Assembly: GCA_001566295.1 (NCBI GenBank)
Contig: KQ964260.1
Coordinates: forward strand, 186,001-250,000
Length of the DNA: 64,000 bases
Reading direction: 5' to 3'
Source: Microdochium bolleyi
Lineage: Eukaryota > Ascomycota > Sordariomycetes > Xylariales > Microdochiaceae
The notes under the pieces are model-generated. The model ran no database searches. It worked only from the letters and a program-made list of their open reading frames with translations, and was not told the origin of the DNA. The stretch's first letter is position 1; the number at the start of each line of letters is the position of its first letter. Position numbers and translations under genes: made by a program. Positions 46,544 through 58,500 of the stretch are shown piece after piece.

Positions 46544-48483
46544 GGCTGGCCTTTGCATAGTCTTAAGAACCTCGGTCGGGAGGAGGATCGTGGGATACTT
46601 GCGTTGGTGTTTCGACGTGCTAGAAGTGTTTTTATAGACTGACGATATGATATTGGTACAGTAGAACGTCATCAGCACGTAATATCACGCCATCGATTAG
46701 ACCAGTCCACGCTCTGTCATTGGCTGGCTCGATGTCAGGACGTGGTACAATGTAACCTCGGGTTAGGGGTGATAAGGAGAGAGCTACTCCATGCCCAATT
46801 GGACACTGTCTAGGTTGGTAAAAGTTTAGGCAACAAGCCCGACGATTCTGTCGATATCCTTTCCGACTTCCACGGACACGGGGGCGATCTCGTGCACGAC
46901 TTTTCTGAGCTGTCTGAGAGAACGCGTCGCAGAGACGTGAGGGCCAAAGATGGACTCAACACTGCAACAAAAGCGACAAAGTCGGAGATCCTCATCAAAA
47001 TTCGTGCCTGAGAGAGCCGAAGCCCAATCCGTCATAGGCAGCTTACATGCGGGGTGCTACTACGTCGTTTGCTTGGCGTATCGCTCCAGAGTACTACGTC
47101 ATGCTTCATCGAGAAAGCATCGTGTATATTCCGCCTTACGACGCGAAGGTGAGGTAAGGCGAGATTCTACTCCCCTGGTGATTGCTGCCGCAACGATGGA
47201 CTCATTCTAAGACTAAGAGCTGCGTAGCTGAGAGATCTATTATGCCAAGACGCCACCATGGTACCCGAGTGGCCGTAGGCGTGATCTTGGTGACTGGGTC
47301 ATGGCTTTCGCTGACTGGAAGAGTGTGACCAAGTGGCAGTTTCCCGTTGACCTAGCGACAAGTGCAAAGAGACGCGTGATCATGCAACGATGAGTGAAGC
47401 TGGCAATGTGGTGGAGCCTAGGTGAAATTATCTGCAGTGTACCAATATAGCGTTGTGGAGCAAGATCAAGGCGGAGCACGAGAGGGCGATGTACATACTA
47501 CAGGTTATGGTGCATGAGCATTGGCAATACGTGTTGGGACATCCCAGTACAAGGCAACGGCTCACTGTACCAGACATTTAGGAACATATGAGGCGTTTTC
47601 ATTGACGGGTCAGCTGGACTCAACAGGGAGGGGAAGGGCTATACACGAACAGGATGGAGAGCGAAGTGCCACTGAGCCCAGACAAGGGCCATGGGCTGGG
47701 CCAATGGCCATGAACTCAGCGCAAACGCGCTCCCACCTCCCCCTCTCCCGCTTGATTCGGGGGGCTTCAGACGTCTCTCACATCATCAGGGCCAAATTCG
47801 GATGACGCGACATCGGCCAAAATCAACAAGTTTATCTGCCCAGAGTCACAGCTCGACATGGCCTTCGTGTCATGGACACACTCAGCACTGACGGAAAGGC
47901 CTCGGAATTTTTGCTGATATACTTCAAGTAACAGGAAAGAAACAGGGCAGTTGAGCATGTTAGAGAGCGCAATAGGGCGGTGGATCTATCGTCCATCAGG
48001 CTGGCCAAATTCATCGATATTCTAGAGCTAGGCCCTCTGAAGAATGCTGCTAGTGGGGCAAATACGATACAACCAACGTATTATTATGCATGGCCATATC
48101 TTTCTGCGGGGAGACGCAGCCCATGCTACAATAGATGCAGACCAAGAAGTCGTGAAAACGTAGAGATCATCTGTTGATCAGCCGATATGAAATACACACG
48201 CGAACGTGATTTTCATGCTCGCAGACCCACTACATTGCGCTGGAACGCAACGACACCATCAGGGCCACTCGATATGCATTTGCACGGGCGGTTAAGGTAT
48301 ACGAGGATTCCCACCGGAGGAATGCGCAGCTTGTGGTTACCTCTGGCATTTGCCACTCCTTTAGCTGTGTAAGCGACCTATACATCAAGCTTCAGGTGAG
48401 ACGTCATTGATTTGAGGTCATTCTCTGTTGCCAATGTCGGAAACTCAGTCTCATCTGCTACCACAAACTATTCCAGCCAGATG
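46544..48483. other. Intergenic, nothing recognised
   Basis: 1.94 kb with only frames below 100 codons and no visible repeat. Confidence 0.5.
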
Positions 48484-50242
48484 TCAGATAGACACTCCGC
48501 CATCTGCTTCCTCCTGCCCGCATCGGCTACACGTCCTGCACGGCATCTTCTGCTTCCGTTTCTCACTATCGAGCCTCTCGACAGGTCCACAGACAGAACC
48601 ATAAGCTTCACCATCCCTACTTGCAATGCTGCTACAGCTTGAGCTCGCCACATGAGCAAATGCAGGCGATTCCGCAAACCCAGAAGTTGATCCCAGGGCG
48701 CTTCCCCCGTCATCGTCTGAGGAAAAATCGTCTTGATTCGTGTCAGAAAACGCCTGCCCGTCAATGTCGAGCGCAAAGTCTTGGTGAAATTCCAATGACG
48801 CAGACGTAGTAGTATCGTGCGCTCTACCCCGGATGAGCTTGTCATGCAGCGTCTGCCTCAAATCCTTCATCACCGCAGCCGTGACATCCTCAACAAGCGT
48901 GGCTCGGTCTTTGTGCTGGTCACCGAGGCCGTCCTCGTCAAGCACTGGCAGACGCCAAGTGGTGTACAGATTGCCATGGGACCGGCGGACTTGGACATCG
49001 TCGGAGTGTGCCTGGAAGTAGTGCTCGCACAGCCGGCAGGTGGGCTTGCTGCTGCCAATGTACTTCCACTCGTTCCAGTAGTGGGTCTCGTGCGATTTAT
49101 CGTTGTCGAGAATGTATGCGTGCAGGTTCATCTCGGCGTGGACAATGGGTCTCCAGTTCTTGTTGCCGACACGCTCCTGGATCTTGTCGTCGACTCCCAT
49201 AATTGCCATGTTGCGCGCGATGGTGCTACAATCGTCGCGGTCACGACCGGGTGGGAGGATCTCGCTGACAATGTCGTGCGCCGTAAGCTTGCGGTCCGTG
49301 ATTGGTCGAGGCCACGGTTTGGAGGACGGTACGCTGGTTACCGTGAAGTCTTCCATCAGTGCTGGCCATCGCTGGTATGCCTTGAAGATAGTCTCTACGG
49401 CAAGACGATAATTCAGCAGACGACTCATGCAGTGTCGAAACTCTGACCACGCGCGTGCGGCAGGCTGGTTCTGATCCGTCTGGCTAGCGCGTTCTGTGAT
49501 GACGGAGCCAATCCGGGTGCCAGTGCTTCTGGCGTTGTGCAGAGCCTTGAGGAGGGTATCGCACTCTTTGAGGACTTTACAGGTGTCAGAACGTTTGTTC
49601 AGCACTCGGCAATCAAATTGAGGAACTTACACTTTTGTTCTTCGTTCAGATCCGCTGCTATATGCAGACGGATGTGCGTCTTGCTTCTGAGCAGTTCAAG
49701 TTCGTTGTAGATATCATCTTCTCTCAGACCTGTTAGCTCCGACCTGCAACCGCTGAAGGGTTCTCACCACTTTGATCCCGGCTGGATGGAAGAGAAGCGA
49801 GGCATGCAACAATGGCTTTGTCGATACTCCCGAGGTAGACGTGCAGGCGCCTGATGTTGGCCAGCAGTGCGCGATCGACAAGTTTGCGCCTCAGAGCGGC
49901 AGGGGCATTCTTGGAAGCACCGAGTCTGATAGCCCGACCTTTATCTTCCTTCAGGATCCGGAGAAGTGCAGACAGACGATCCTTTGCGTCAGACATATCG
50001 CTTTCTCGTCTCGCGTTCGACGTGAAAACGTATTCGGGGGCCCCAGAGTCGCCCTTTAGGATTGCCAAAGCAGAAACTGTATTGCCACCACGATCGCTGT
50101 CAAGCAAGAAAGCTAGTTTGTCAAGAAATATTTGGTAAAAGCTTTCCTGGCTAGTCGGGGGTTCCGCATCGGCTTGAGGGTTGTCGGCAAAGTCAACACC
50201 TTGACCCCGTTGTGCTTGCACAAGCCCATAGTCTAGGAGCAT
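48484..50242 (-). CDS. Fungal OTT_1508-type deaminase-family protein
   Basis: Exons 50242-49768, 49729-49631, 49574-48484; introns GTGAGA...AACAG and GTAAGT...AAAG; 554 aa. A helical N-terminal region of about 250 aa precedes a zinc-dependent deaminase-like core: VHAEMNLHAYI (His-Ala-Glu) and, 40 residues on, GSSKPTCRLCEHYF (C-x2-C), the three-ligand zinc plus Glu arrangement of the cytidine-deaminase-like fold. This matches the fungal clade usually annotated OTT_1508-like deaminase, whose members are suggested to act on nucleotides or nucleic acids in conflict systems; substrate unknown. The C-terminal 100 residues are acidic/Ser-rich and end with CRTCSRCGQEE. The 5' end is uncertain: the frame stays open 22 codons upstream of the chosen ATG, and a further exon (with an ATG near 50465) may exist. 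Confidence 0.75.
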
Positions 50243-51374
50243 TGAAAGATAGAGCTGTCGCTCCGGGGTGGAGTAGGGTGCCGAGATGCTCGATGAAGCG
50301 TAGGCAGCGCTGTTAGTTGTGATGTGCTAATGACACAAGCTGCATGAAGAGCGAACCTGGTTGGCTTCCTGGGTTAATGCACAGATCATGCACGGCTGGC
50401 ATGTTGACAGGCTGAGCTGCTGTGAGACGCTGTGCAGTGTTTATGATGATAGGGTCTTTGGGCATGTCTGTTTTCTGGTGTAGCTTGCGATTGCGCTGAT
50501 AAATCTGTGATAGAAACGATTGCCAGGAGAAATATCGCATCGACGAGAGCATCGAGACTTTGTGATCATGGATGTATTTATGCTTTTTCTTTCTGTCTTT
50601 GGGCATGTGCCACAGGGCCGAAACAACATGTTGATCACGGGCAAATCTTCCGCGAAGCATCCTTGACTACGTCACCAACGCAGGCAAGAACACATGTGCA
50701 TGCATTAGCATCGGCGAAGTCCATGGTCACTTGGTACCGCATGGAAAGCAGAAGAAGGACGAGCACTGGCCGACACCAACTTCTGATTGGTTCTGACGCT
50801 GCCATTTTGGTAAGATGGTGTGACCAGGCAGCAACGCAGCATAGCAGCAGCTGCGATATTGCGATACTGATTAACGACGTCAAGGACGATCACAGTCAGA
50901 GAAGGGCAGGGATTGGAAATGTGGCTACGACGTCTGTTGGGAGCCAATAGTCTGGACCAAGAACCCACGATCATTGCATGCGTTGTCGTGAGGGGAAGCT
51001 GGTCTCAAATTGTTGGCCCTCGAGAAGGCTGCCTCCCATCCTCGAGCAATGCATCTTGATTGGCCAATCGGACTCTTCTTGTTGGTGCTGATTGACGCTG
51101 CATATGGCTGCGGCTAGGCATCTTGCCCAAAGCCTGCAAATGGTGCGAGACCTGCACTGCGGCACGGCAGAGCTCCGCGACGAAGAACAAGAAAGAACAT
51201 CTTCGAATCCTAATGCACAGAGCCTCTTTCTCGCCCTGCGGCTACATCAGAGCCCGTGATCAGGGATGTCTGCTTTTTTTCATCCTCCTTTTCCCTGGTG
51301 CTCCTCTGTGTCCGTGACCCTCAACCCTGAACATCGCACCATCTTCTACTTGTCCACTGCACGATAATCAGCCC
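50243..51374. other. Intergenic, may hold a 5' exon of the deaminase gene
   Basis: About 1.1 kb between divergent genes. A minus-strand frame at 50313-50465 starts MPKDPIIINTAQRL and could be the deaminase first exon, but no ordinary donor/acceptor pair kept phase. Confidence 0.4.
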
Positions 51375-51405
51375 ATGGACCACCCAATATATAGCTTCTA
51401 CGACG

Positions 51406-52147
51406 ATGGCCCCTGGATCGGTGAGAGTCCTGTTTCATGAATACGAGCCTACTGGATATGATTTAACGGCTTTGACTTCGCCAACCCTGGTCTCTGATAG
51501 CACCGAGCCTCCTTGGAACCCTTCTCTAGTTCCCACTTCATCGGCTAGTGCGGCCAATGAATCTCCTTTTCTTTCATCGCAGGACAGTCCATAGACAGCC
51601 TCCGATTATACTCTCGGATGGGACACCTCAGGGAGCTTTGCGTCAGACTACCCCGCCGATGCCGATTATGCATCCCCAGACGTGTCCAACCTCCGCTTCC
51701 CACAGGCCGACGAGGCAGTCTACGAGGATTCTCAATTTCTGCATGGACCTAGTCTGCCAACTTCACCGTCCGAACAAACTCTGCAGTACCAGCAACCTGC
51801 GTCTCACAGATTTCTGCGCCCACTTCGCCCACGCAGCCGTCGTCCAACGGCGGACGATTCGAGATATATACACGAACAGATGACTGTCGAGTAAGTGGTC
51901 TACTGTGCTCTCTAGAGCAGATGATTCAATAACTAACGAAGACCTGGGTATCAATAGCCGTGGTCAGCATGTTGTATCTGGTCTGACGCGAGACATCAAC
52001 CCCCAAGAAGTCTACAGAAAGAAGAAGCGGGACAAGAAATGTCCCAGAAAAGGATGTGAGGATATGTTCACCAGAAATGACAACAGGTTAAGACATGTCA
52101 AAGAGACGCACGACAAGCAGAAGAGAGAGCGCGGAAGACGTGAGTGA
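51406..52147 (+). CDS. Small C2H2 zinc-finger protein
   Basis: Near the C-terminus is one classical finger: C-PRKG-C-x12-H-VKET-H, preceded by KKKRDKK and followed by a basic tail, so DNA binding is likely. Intron 51891-51957 (GTAAGT, branch AACTAAC, end ATAG) joins the finger exon to a Ser/Asp/Pro-rich upstream part (DYTLGWDTSGSFASDYPADA). That upstream frame has a TAG at 51592-51594. Two ways avoid it: start ATG 51406 plus a short intron 51548-51598, or start ATG 51375 with one intron 51421-51598. If neither is used, the gene is interrupted. The end may also differ: the last codons CGT GAG TGA overlap a GTGAGT donor. Likely a nuclear regulator; targets unknown. Confidence 0.55.
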
Positions 52148-53745
52148 CGCCGCAGCTGACTGCGGTGTGTGTAATCGCACATGGTTTGTTGTCTAAGCTT
52201 CGCGCGCATTATTGTATCCATCCCACACAAGTGCCCTCATCGTCATCGGTCATCGATTGTCCTGCTAAAACTGGGATGGTGCAGGACAGGCAGGACTCAC
52301 GCGGTCAGGATTCCAGTCGCGCACGTAGCAGTGGCGCTGGTAGGCAGCTGCGCATATTTCGCAGGGAGTGCAAGCAAGACGCCTACGCCGACCTGTCTGA
52401 TCGCGATCACAAACCAGTTGACTCTGCGGGGCTCGGCGAGGGCCCTTTTGTCTAGCGAATTTTCGACAGCAGAGTCTGCCGACTCAGAGAGACTGTTGAT
52501 CTTAGCGCAGAACTACATGCCGACCACGCCCTGTGTGGATTTTAGATATCTGGCAGACTTTGTAAAGCAGTACTGAGGAGTGGCAGGGCCGACGAGGACT
52601 ATAAATTACAACTGCGATCCCATGAAAATAAATTGTGAGCAATGAGAGTTTCCTGACTGACCCGGATGGCCATGAGTGTAACGACACATGTGACAGCAAA
52701 GAGGAGCATCTGAGGCACGACGAGCCACGCCGAGATGAGGCACCACACATGGACATCCAACTCGTAGCGCGCATGACTCATTGTTGCTGCTCTGGGGTGC
52801 TCTGGGGAGGCAGCCACATAACAACAGATCAGTAAATGCACTTCCAGCAGACAGTGCCCGCGGGTTATTCGGAACGCAGGCTCTGGGCCTTGTGTATAGT
52901 ACAAACCAAGGACTTGTCCCTAAAGCCAGATGCAGGCAGCGCGGAACACCCTTCAGGTCATTCGGCGCCTACCATTGCCCCGCTTACAAAGTATCCATGA
53001 ATACTCGGGAAGACGGACCCCCTTGGTGTGGTCAGCTTACCGTCACATTTCTTGCTCATGGTTATTTGATCCTTCACGAGCGCGTTATCAAATTACATAC
53101 AAGAATACATGCCTTTGACAAGTAGCGCTGATCGGCTCGTGGACACGACAGCCGGCACTGGGGTGCGATCTAGGCTCAGCACGAGACATCCATTGTTAAC
53201 ACGCGAGTTGTCGATCTAGGTACACGCCGAGTATTCTCTCGTAGAACAGCACAAGTTCGTCTTCGTTGCGAAGGATTCGGACTATGAGTGAGACCATGTT
53301 GAGCAGTTCCACTCTACCTAGAAGCCAAGTCCTGTCGTCTTCCCAATCGAGTCCCTCTTCACCGGGTCTGCTTAATTCGACTATTGGTGACCGCATATCG
53401 TGACGTCCTTGGCAGAGGGTTGATCCACCCGACTTTTACCAACAACGCCAATGAGAATCCTCAGGTCTGAGGCTCCAGTATGCAAAGCCATTCACTAGGA
53501 CCCCGGACGAGCACAGAGAATAGGTCCATCCTCGCCGTAGACCGCATCGGCCACCGGCTACGTCGCCATCGACGGTCGAATATAAATGAGCAGACTTCCT
53601 CCGCACTAATCCCTCTCTACTCTCGCTCTACACGCACCGCTTCACAGACTCGTCCTCTACCCACTACTCACTTTCTACTCCTGCTCTACACGCATCGCTT
53701 TATCTACTTATCCTCCTTCCACCAGCCATCCTCTGTCCATCCACC
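52148..53745. other. Intergenic, nothing recognised
   Basis: 1.6 kb. A 131-codon frame (52181-52576) has no known domain. The last 150 bp are CT-rich (CTCTAC/CACGC repeats) and look like the promoter and leader of paralogue D. Confidence 0.5.
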
Positions 53746-54403
53746 ATGCAGCTCCTGAAGTCCACCGTTGCCTTCGCCGCCCTGCTTTCTGGCACCGAGG
53801 CCGTCAACCTCCTCCTATATCTTGGGAGCAGCGCGAACAACTGCAATGGGAATCTGTTTGTCTGCAGGAACATCGGACCGAGCACGTGCTGCGATGACCC
53901 AAACCAGACCAGCCATCGATCCGCCGCCATCGAGAACGTTCCCAGCAACAGGAATACCGAGATTCGCACCTATGCCTCGGGGGGCTGCACGGGTCTCAAA
54001 GAGGTCGTCACTGCCCCGCGTGGCGCCGCGAGGTTCTGTCGTCCGTTCTCCAGCGTCCCCGTCACCGGCGCAGGATGGAACTATCTCGGGTACCAAGCGC
54101 GAGCTCGTGGACGACGTGCCCTGCACCTCGAGCCAGAGGCCCGACGCTATTCGCTTTGAGGACGGGTCCGAGATCTCGATTGGTGACCTGGACGATGAGC
54201 AGTACGAGACAGTGGTATGTAAATATGGCCCGCCGTTTTGAACGTGCTGATGCTAACTCTCGCCGCGGTAGTGAGCAAATTCCTGAGCCTGAGTGACTCT
54301 TATGATCTGTGCAGATAGACTGACCATTCACAGGGCCTCCCTTGCCAACAACGACGGCACCCAGTCCGAGATCACCGAGCTCGTCACCTCCATCGCGGCT
54401 TGA
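53746..54403 (+). pseudogene. Small secreted Cys-rich protein, paralogue D (frameshifted)
   Basis: Divergent member of the A/B/C family on the other strand, 37 kb away. Signal peptide MQLLKSTVAFAALLSGTEA, N-domain with NCNGNLFVC, STCCDD, GGCTG and FCRPF, dibasic TKRELVDD, then VPCTSSQRPDAIRFEDG and EISIGDLDDEQYE, which align with the acidic C-domain of A-C. The N-part and C-part are in different frames: the change falls at GGG 54088-54090, where one G is extra relative to the frame the family requires. No intron can fit there. This is either a disabling mutation or a sequencing/assembly error. The twin intron 54214-54333 is kept, the terminal exon is 54334-54403, and its tail (ASLANNDGTQSEITELVTSI) differs from B and C. 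Confidence 0.7.
54214..54333 (+). other. Stwintron (D1,2 type) of paralogue D
   Basis: Outer donor G at 54214; internal intron 54215-54271 (GTATGT, branch TGCTAAC, end GGTAG; 57 nt). Removing it makes GTGAGCA; the outer intron ends at CACAG (54331-54333) after branch GACTGAC. Same place and phase as in A-C. Confidence 0.75.
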
Positions 54404-55596
54404 GCGGTGGACGGCTTTGTCAGTTTGCAGAGTGTGGCTGATTAGCGCCGCAAGGGGGGGGGGGGGGGGGGGGAGAGGGTCTGTCAGAGCGGTGGTGGAC
54501 GCAGGGGCATTGGGTCATGATACTGGCAGCGTCTTGACCGGGGGCCAGCATCGCGACTCGCGGAAGCACACGAATCAGAGAACAATAACACCCGATCAAA
54601 GCCACTACCGGTCCAGCTGATCTGCCGTGACTAGGGAGAACTGCCGTGCCAAGCCCTCACATTGGACACGATGGGCCTGCTCTGATTCGTCGAGCGGGAA
54701 CTAGAGCGGTGGCGGACCTGGGGTCGTTCGGGGTCGGTGGGGCCCTGTGGGTGCGGAAGCCATGTTGCAAATAATCGTCATCTACGGCCTGTGGACGCCG
54801 AGATATCACATGAGGCTGGTATTCCTTCCGGCCTCTGTTCTCTATCATAGCCGGAACGCTGCCGGCCACGATCTAACTTAGCGGCGCCGCCCGCCGAGAG
54901 AAACACGGAGAAGCCGGCCGAAACTTACCACCTGGGACAACAAAGTTTGCTCACACTAAGCAACACCTACCCAAACTCCCCTCCTCGGAATCGCACGTCT
55001 GTGTTCCTGAGCGCATTTTGTGCTGGGCTTGTGTCCGCCCTCTCAGATGACAATAAGAGCAACAACAGTAACTTTGCGAACATCCCATCCAGTAGCGACT
55101 CCTCGACTTACGCAAAGCTGCCCCGATCTCAAATCATGGCCCCCACTGCATAATTTGATCTAGACGTAGCTCTTCAAACCCCGTGTGAATGCAGCGGTAC
55201 TAACCGCAACAAATCCTGGCAGTGAATTCAGCATTGACGTTGCGCATGGCGATGCTCTCTACGAGCTTCTCAATGAGAGCTCGTCTCATTCTGAGAATTC
55301 AACACTGCGACATGGCTAACAGAGGTTACGGCCGGTTCTGCATTGGCGACCGATATTCCCCGATTACTTTACGATCTTTTTGGGAGACGGCCAGGAAGGC
55401 CTAGGATTTGTATTGCGTTTCATAGGAATATAGTGCCATTTAGAAACGGAGAGGCAATCAAAAATCGCTTTGTGAGGCAGCTCTGCGCATATTTTATTTT
55501 TCGCCGTAATGCCAATTGTAGACAATGAATTTTACTTCGGGGTATGGACCAAGGTGCTTAGCCGCTCTCTGTACGCTAGACCCCTGCACTTCGTGG
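54404..55596. other. Intergenic with poly-G tract
   Basis: 1.2 kb between convergent genes; contains the G20 run. Nothing else recognised. Confidence 0.5.
54454..54473. repeat. Poly-G tract (G20)
   Basis: Twenty consecutive G about 50 bp after the stop of paralogue D. Confidence 0.85.
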
Positions 55597-58500
55597 CTAC
55601 CTGGGACTGGACTCAGCCTGCTCTAGTTGTCGTGAAACAGAGCGATGTTGGCCCTTTTTAGCCCAGTCGCTCGCAGTCCGTCCTGAAGAGTCCCGGGCGC
55701 TCAGATCCGCGCCATAGCTGATGAGGTAGGTCACGACCAGTGCGGATCCGTTGCGTGATGCAGCGATCAACGCAGTACTCCCATCACTGCCAGTCGAGTT
55801 GATGTCAACGCCGTGGTACACGAGGAACTTCACTGCTCGTAGCTTTCTATGTTCCGCTGCTCCAACGATTGATGCCGATCGCCTATTAGTGAGCTTTGCT
55901 TCCGGTGGGCTGTTTTGAATGATCAGCTCCATTGCTTCGCAGAAATCCCTCGATGCCGCGAGGCACATCCAGTTGTCTAATCTGGTGCAGTGCTCTCTCG
56001 TCGTCTCGTGCCACCCATTAAAGCTTTTCAGGAGGACTATTGCGAGCGGTCTGTTGTCGTAGCGAATGGTCTCGGTGATGGCGTCGGCGTGGTCCGCTGC
56101 GTCGGCGCCTGCTCCTGACTCTACCAGAAATCGCACCGCGTCCACCTGGCTGCTTCGAATAGCGCTTCGGAGCGGTGTATACCCGCCACGGTCCCGTTCA
56201 AGCAAGCTGTGACCACTTTGAACCAGCAGCCGCAGAAAGGGCACCCTGCCCTCCTCGGCTCCCCAGGTCATCGGTGTCCTGGTCTTGAGATTGACCGGGT
56301 CGGCGTTGATACGTAGACCATCTAATGGATCCTCGCCCTCGTGGAGCATAGAAGATAGTCCAAGCAAGACAGCCACCGTGCTCTTGTGATCGTTTGAGAT
56401 GGCGGCGAGGAGCGGATGTACGTATGGAAGTCGGTCGTCGAACTTGGGTGACACAGGACTGAAGCCCATCTGTCGCAAGAGATTGTCAAGACCTCGGTCG
56501 GCCAGGACATGCGACGGCCCCGCATATTGGCCATAACGGCGCTCCCTCAAAGACTGACAGCAGTCGAGCGCCGAAGACCCCAGAGAGTTGAAGAATCTAG
56601 AGACAAAACTCTCCTGGTGTACGATCGGTGCTGCGAGGTCAGCATGCTCGAGAATGTTCCGCGTTGCGTACTCCAAAAAAGCATAAGCCTTCGCAAGGCC
56701 CATTGCAGAGGGAGCAACATTAATGAAACGATATGCTCCCCGTAGTTCTGGTGCCCGGAGCCCCGGTAGGTATGATGCCTGGACGAGTTCGTCTTGGGAC
56801 GTGGGTGTCGTGGCGCGACTCCCCTGCCTGTAACGGTCGATAGCGCGCCGTATTACAGGATGTGTCATATACGTCTCGCAATATCTGCGTAGATTCTCGT
56901 GCGCTACGGCATGCCACTCGAAGCCGAGGTCAGGCCAGATATCCTGGAGCCCCTTTTCTTTGACCAGGTAATCGCGCACAGACTCGTGGATGAATTGTAC
57001 CGTAGATTGGTAGCCTTCGTACGTGTGTGTTATCCGTGGTTGGGTGATCTCGACAAGCCCTTTTGAGGAACTGGCCGCAAGTGCCACGATGTCTTCCTTG
57101 TCCTCAGTCGAGGGAAGCTCTTCGTCCACCTGCCCATCGGCCAGGCCGCCCGCCCACATAGCATGGCAGAACTCGCCGGGACTCAGAGGGCGATTAGCGC
57201 ATAGTATCCATAACACGCAACGCCGGAGCTCGTCCGGCCGCTCAGCATCGCGCGTGAGCATTTCCTTGAATAGCTGGCTCAGGGTAGGAGGAATGTTGGA
57301 GAGCCTTCGTCGCAATGCAAGGCTGCCGTGACTCGCTTCTTTGTTGAGTATTTTGACGGTGAGCTCCACCCACAAGAAAACACCCCGAGCTTTGCCGAGA
57401 ATCTGTTCGACAAGCTCGACCTTGACAGATTTGGGGACCTTGAGGCATCTCTGTACGTATTGAGCAAGGTCGTCCTTGTGGCCCTCTTCGCTATCGAGCG
57501 TGATGAGGAGGTCCTCGTCGATGTGAACGTACGGATAAGGTCGGCTGGAAAAGGCCACGCGAAATTCGATACCTTGTTCTGATGCCGCATCGGTGAGATC
57601 CTCGAAGAACTGCACCATATCCCTGACATCGTCTTCGTTGGATTCGTCAAGAGCATCGATGAAGCAGGCCACCGAATGGCGGCCGAGGTTGATGACGACG
57701 TCCCTGAACAGGACTTTCAATGAATTCAGGCTTGGGCAGACTCTTTCATCAGTGTTGGACCTATCCAATACCCACTGCAAATCAGGCAGGGCGACCAGTG
57801 TCTGCTTCAGAAGCGACCTATACATCCCTTCGATCGACCTCTCCAAGTGATCACCTCGGGCGTTGAAGAAGAAGGACACTACCACGGCCGCCAACTTGTT
57901 ATTCACAGCTTCGTGGTAGATGAATTTCATCATTGTTGATTTCCCTGCCCCCGCTTTGCCTCGCATCCACAGGAGCCTGCTCGGACACGATGTTTGTGGT
58001 GTCATGTTCGCCCACTTCAGGTACTTCTGGTGGCTGAGAAACCAGCGGCACGTCTTTAAGTGCTCAGGCTGGATGGCGTCCCGTCGGGCGTTAATCCGTG
58101 AAAAGTCTAGCAATCTTAACAATCTTTCGCGTCTCTCGATGATGTTTGTTGTGTTCTTGCCAGAACTCTCGATCTTGCTAGACTCTCTTGCGATAAGTGG
58201 GATGCGAGTGTCGCCGGCAAGGGGCGCAATGGTCTCCAAGAGCTCTCTCGCGTATGAAGCTGCAGTCGCGGCAGCATATCCTTGCCAGTCCTTGTTCTTG
58301 TGCGAATCAGAGTAATCGCAGATGCCCCGAATGGGGAGGCACGCAAGGCTGTCCATGATCCCTGCGGCCTCCATCTCAAAGCACATGATATCGAGCCTCC
58401 GGGCAATCGTGTCCCGCTTGCGAACATCTCTGTTGATACTGTCCCCCGAGGCAACGCCTCCGTAGTGGACTAGGAAATCGTCCGTGGGTCGGCGTCTGCG

